6,216 bases of DNA from Nautiliaceae bacterium (GTDB taxonomy: Bacteria > Campylobacterota > Campylobacteria > Campylobacterales > Nautiliaceae), in NCBI GenBank assembly GCA_027008345.1, contig JALTBU010000130.1:1-6216 (forward strand). The letters are read 5' to 3'. Of the stretch, positions 4,974-6,216 are shown piece by piece. Position 1 is the stretch's first letter. Every line of letters starts with the position of its first letter. A program made the translations under genes and the position numbers. The notes below the pieces were generated by a model. It made no database searches and was not told where the DNA came from. It was given only the letters and a program-made list of their open reading frames with translations.

Positions 4974-6216
4974 ATGTTTTCTAACGAATATGTAAAACAG
5001 AGAATGGCAAAAGCCGAAAAATTAAAAGAAGTGGGTATAAATCCTTATGGGCATTATGCAAAAAGAAATACAAAAATTTCTGAATTTTTAGAAAAAAATA
5101 AAGATATTTACGAACTTGAAAATCAAAGAGATGAAAATAGAAAATTTACAGTTGCTGGAAGAGTTAAATTTTTAAGACTTATGGGTAAAGCTGCATTTTT
5201 TAAAATTGAAGATGAAAGTGGAATTTTACAGGTTTATATGAGTAAAAATGATTTAGGGGATAAATTTAATCTTCTTAAAAAAACTCTTGAAGTAGGTGAT
5301 ATTGTAGAAGTTGAAGGGTATCCTTTTGTTACAAAAACGGGGGAGCTTACAATTCACGCAAGTGATGTAAAAATCCTCACAAAAGCAATACATCCACTTC
5401 CTGAAAAATTCCATGGTCTTCAAGATGTTGAGACAAAATATCGTCAAAGATATCTTGATATGATAATGAATAAAGAAACAAGAGATAGATTTAAACTTAG
5501 AAGTCAAATAGTGTCACTTGTAAGGGAATTTTTCTTAAATAAAGGATTTTTAGAAGTTGAAACTCCAATGCTTCATACAATTGTAGGCGGTGCGAATGCA
5601 AGACCATTTATGACACATCATAATGCACTCGATATAGATATGAATCTTAGAATTGCACCGGAACTTTTCTTAAAAAGATTAATAGTGGGTGGATTTGAAG
5701 CAGTGTTTGAACTTAACAGGAATTTTAGAAATGAAGGAATTGACCATACTCACAATCCAGAGTTTACAATGATAGAATTTTACTGGGCTTATCATACTAT
5801 GGAAGATTTGATGAAAATTACAAAAGAACTTTTTGACTTTTTATTTGAAAAACTAAATCTTCCAAAAAAATTGGAATATGGTGATATGCTAATAGATTTC
5901 AATGATTGGAGTGTAATTACATATAAAGAGGCATTAGTTAAAATAGGCGGAGTTCCGGAAGAAATTTTAGATGATGTAGAAAAAATGAAAAATTATTTAA
6001 AAGATGCAGGTGTTGAGGTTGAAGAACATATTGATTCAAAAGGAAAACTTTGGGCTGAACTTTTTGATGAATTTGTTGAAAGCAAACTCATTAATCCTAC
6101 ATTTGTGACAGAGTTTCCTATTGATATTTCACCTCTTGCAAGAAGAAGTGATGAAAATCCGGAATTTGCCGAAAGATTTGAACTTTTTATTGCAGGAAGA
6201 GAAATTGCAAACGGCT
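4974..6216 (+). CDS. lysS: Lysyl-tRNA synthetase, class II, 3' partial
   Basis: The frame runs to the right edge with 414 residues of an expected total near 500. The enzyme charges tRNA-Lys with lysine using ATP. The N-terminal OB-fold anticodon-binding domain spans about 57-140 (FTVAGRVKFLRLMGKAAFFKI onward). The class II catalytic domain follows, with motif 1 around 185-212 (FLEVETPML then GGANARPF) and the LysRS signature RIAPELFLKRL (226-236). Motif 2 lies at 247-270 (LNRNFRNEG then HNPEFTMIEFY). The block TEFPIDISPLAR (379-390) is typical of bacterial LysRS. Motif 3 and the last 80-90 residues lie beyond the window. The reading frame is intact over the visible part. It is the third gene after the GGDEF promoter, with its own strong Shine-Dalgarno. 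The next gene is not visible; glyA often follows lysS in Campylobacterota. Confidence 0.97.
   Translation, partial: MFSNEYVKQRMAKAEKLKEVGINPYGHYAKRNTKISEFLEKNKDIYELENQRDENRKFTVAGRVKFLRLMGKAAFFKIEDESGILQVYMSKNDLGDKFNLLKKTLEVGDIVEVEGYPFVTKTGELTIHASDVKILTKAIHPLPEKFHGLQDVETKYRQRYLDMIMNKETRDRFKLRSQIVSLVREFFLNKGFLEVETPMLHTIVGGANARPFMTHHNALDIDMNLRIAPELFLKRLIVGGFEAVFELNRNFRNEGIDHTHNPEFTMIEFYWAYHTMEDLMKITKELFDFLFEKLNLPKKLEYGDMLIDFNDWSVITYKEALVKIGGVPEEILDDVEKMKNYLKDAGVEVEEHIDSKGKLWAELFDEFVESKLINPTFVTEFPIDISPLARRSDENPEFAERFELFIAGREIANG

Noticed and set aside
5253..5507. 84-codon minus-strand open frame
   Set aside because: It is opposite the conserved OB-fold end and catalytic start of lysS; no supporting signals.
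1..6216. Mobile element, CRISPR array, toxin-antitoxin or defence system
   Set aside because: No direct-repeat array, transposase, integrase or defence gene is visible; composition and codon style look uniform, and nearly all bases are explained by eight ordinary genes.

Overview
The window is a densely packed, AT-rich stretch of bacterial chromosome. It holds eight protein-coding genes, two of them cut by the window edges. Gaps are almost absent: neighbouring genes overlap by 1 to 18 bases, and the only spacers are 58 bp and 14 bp. No rRNA, tRNA, CRISPR array, insertion sequence or other sign of a mobile element is visible. The gene content fits a Campylobacterota chromosome, possibly Nautiliales (Nautilia/Caminibacter/Lebetimonas-like): a futalosine-pathway menaquinone gene (mqnC), MetX-type methionine synthesis, a cvpA-lysS pair, Lys/Ile/Glu-rich proteins, TTG starts and T-tract plus -10 promoters. 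The genus is inference from style, not proof.

Left cluster, + strand, 1-2469: the C-terminal part of an EAL-domain (c-di-GMP phosphodiesterase-type) protein, then metX (homoserine O-acetyltransferase), xseB (exonuclease VII small subunit) and a nitrilase-fold protein. Each gene overlaps the next (11, 14 and 4 bases), so they are very likely co-transcribed and translationally coupled. The nitrilase-fold protein keeps the catalytic Glu, but Gln and Gly stand where the Lys and Cys should be. It is probably a pseudoenzyme and is the most unusual gene here.

Middle, - strand, 2452-3498: mqnC, a radical SAM enzyme of menaquinone biosynthesis. It converges on the nitrilase-fold gene with an 18-base overlap and starts at a TTG.

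Right cluster, + strand, 3557-6216: a GGDEF diguanylate cyclase with an intact inhibitory site, a CvpA-family membrane protein and lysS (lysyl-tRNA synthetase, cut at the right edge). A 58-bp divergent spacer separates this cluster from mqnC. It carries a near-symmetric pair of promoters in which the complement of each gene's Shine-Dalgarno A-tract lies next to the other gene's -10 box.

Functionally this is mostly housekeeping: methionine synthesis, DNA repair, menaquinone synthesis and tRNA charging. A c-di-GMP-degrading-type gene leads one cluster and a c-di-GMP-making gene leads the other. I did not find a convincing new multi-gene system. The best leads are the degenerate nitrilase homologue and the symmetric divergent promoter.
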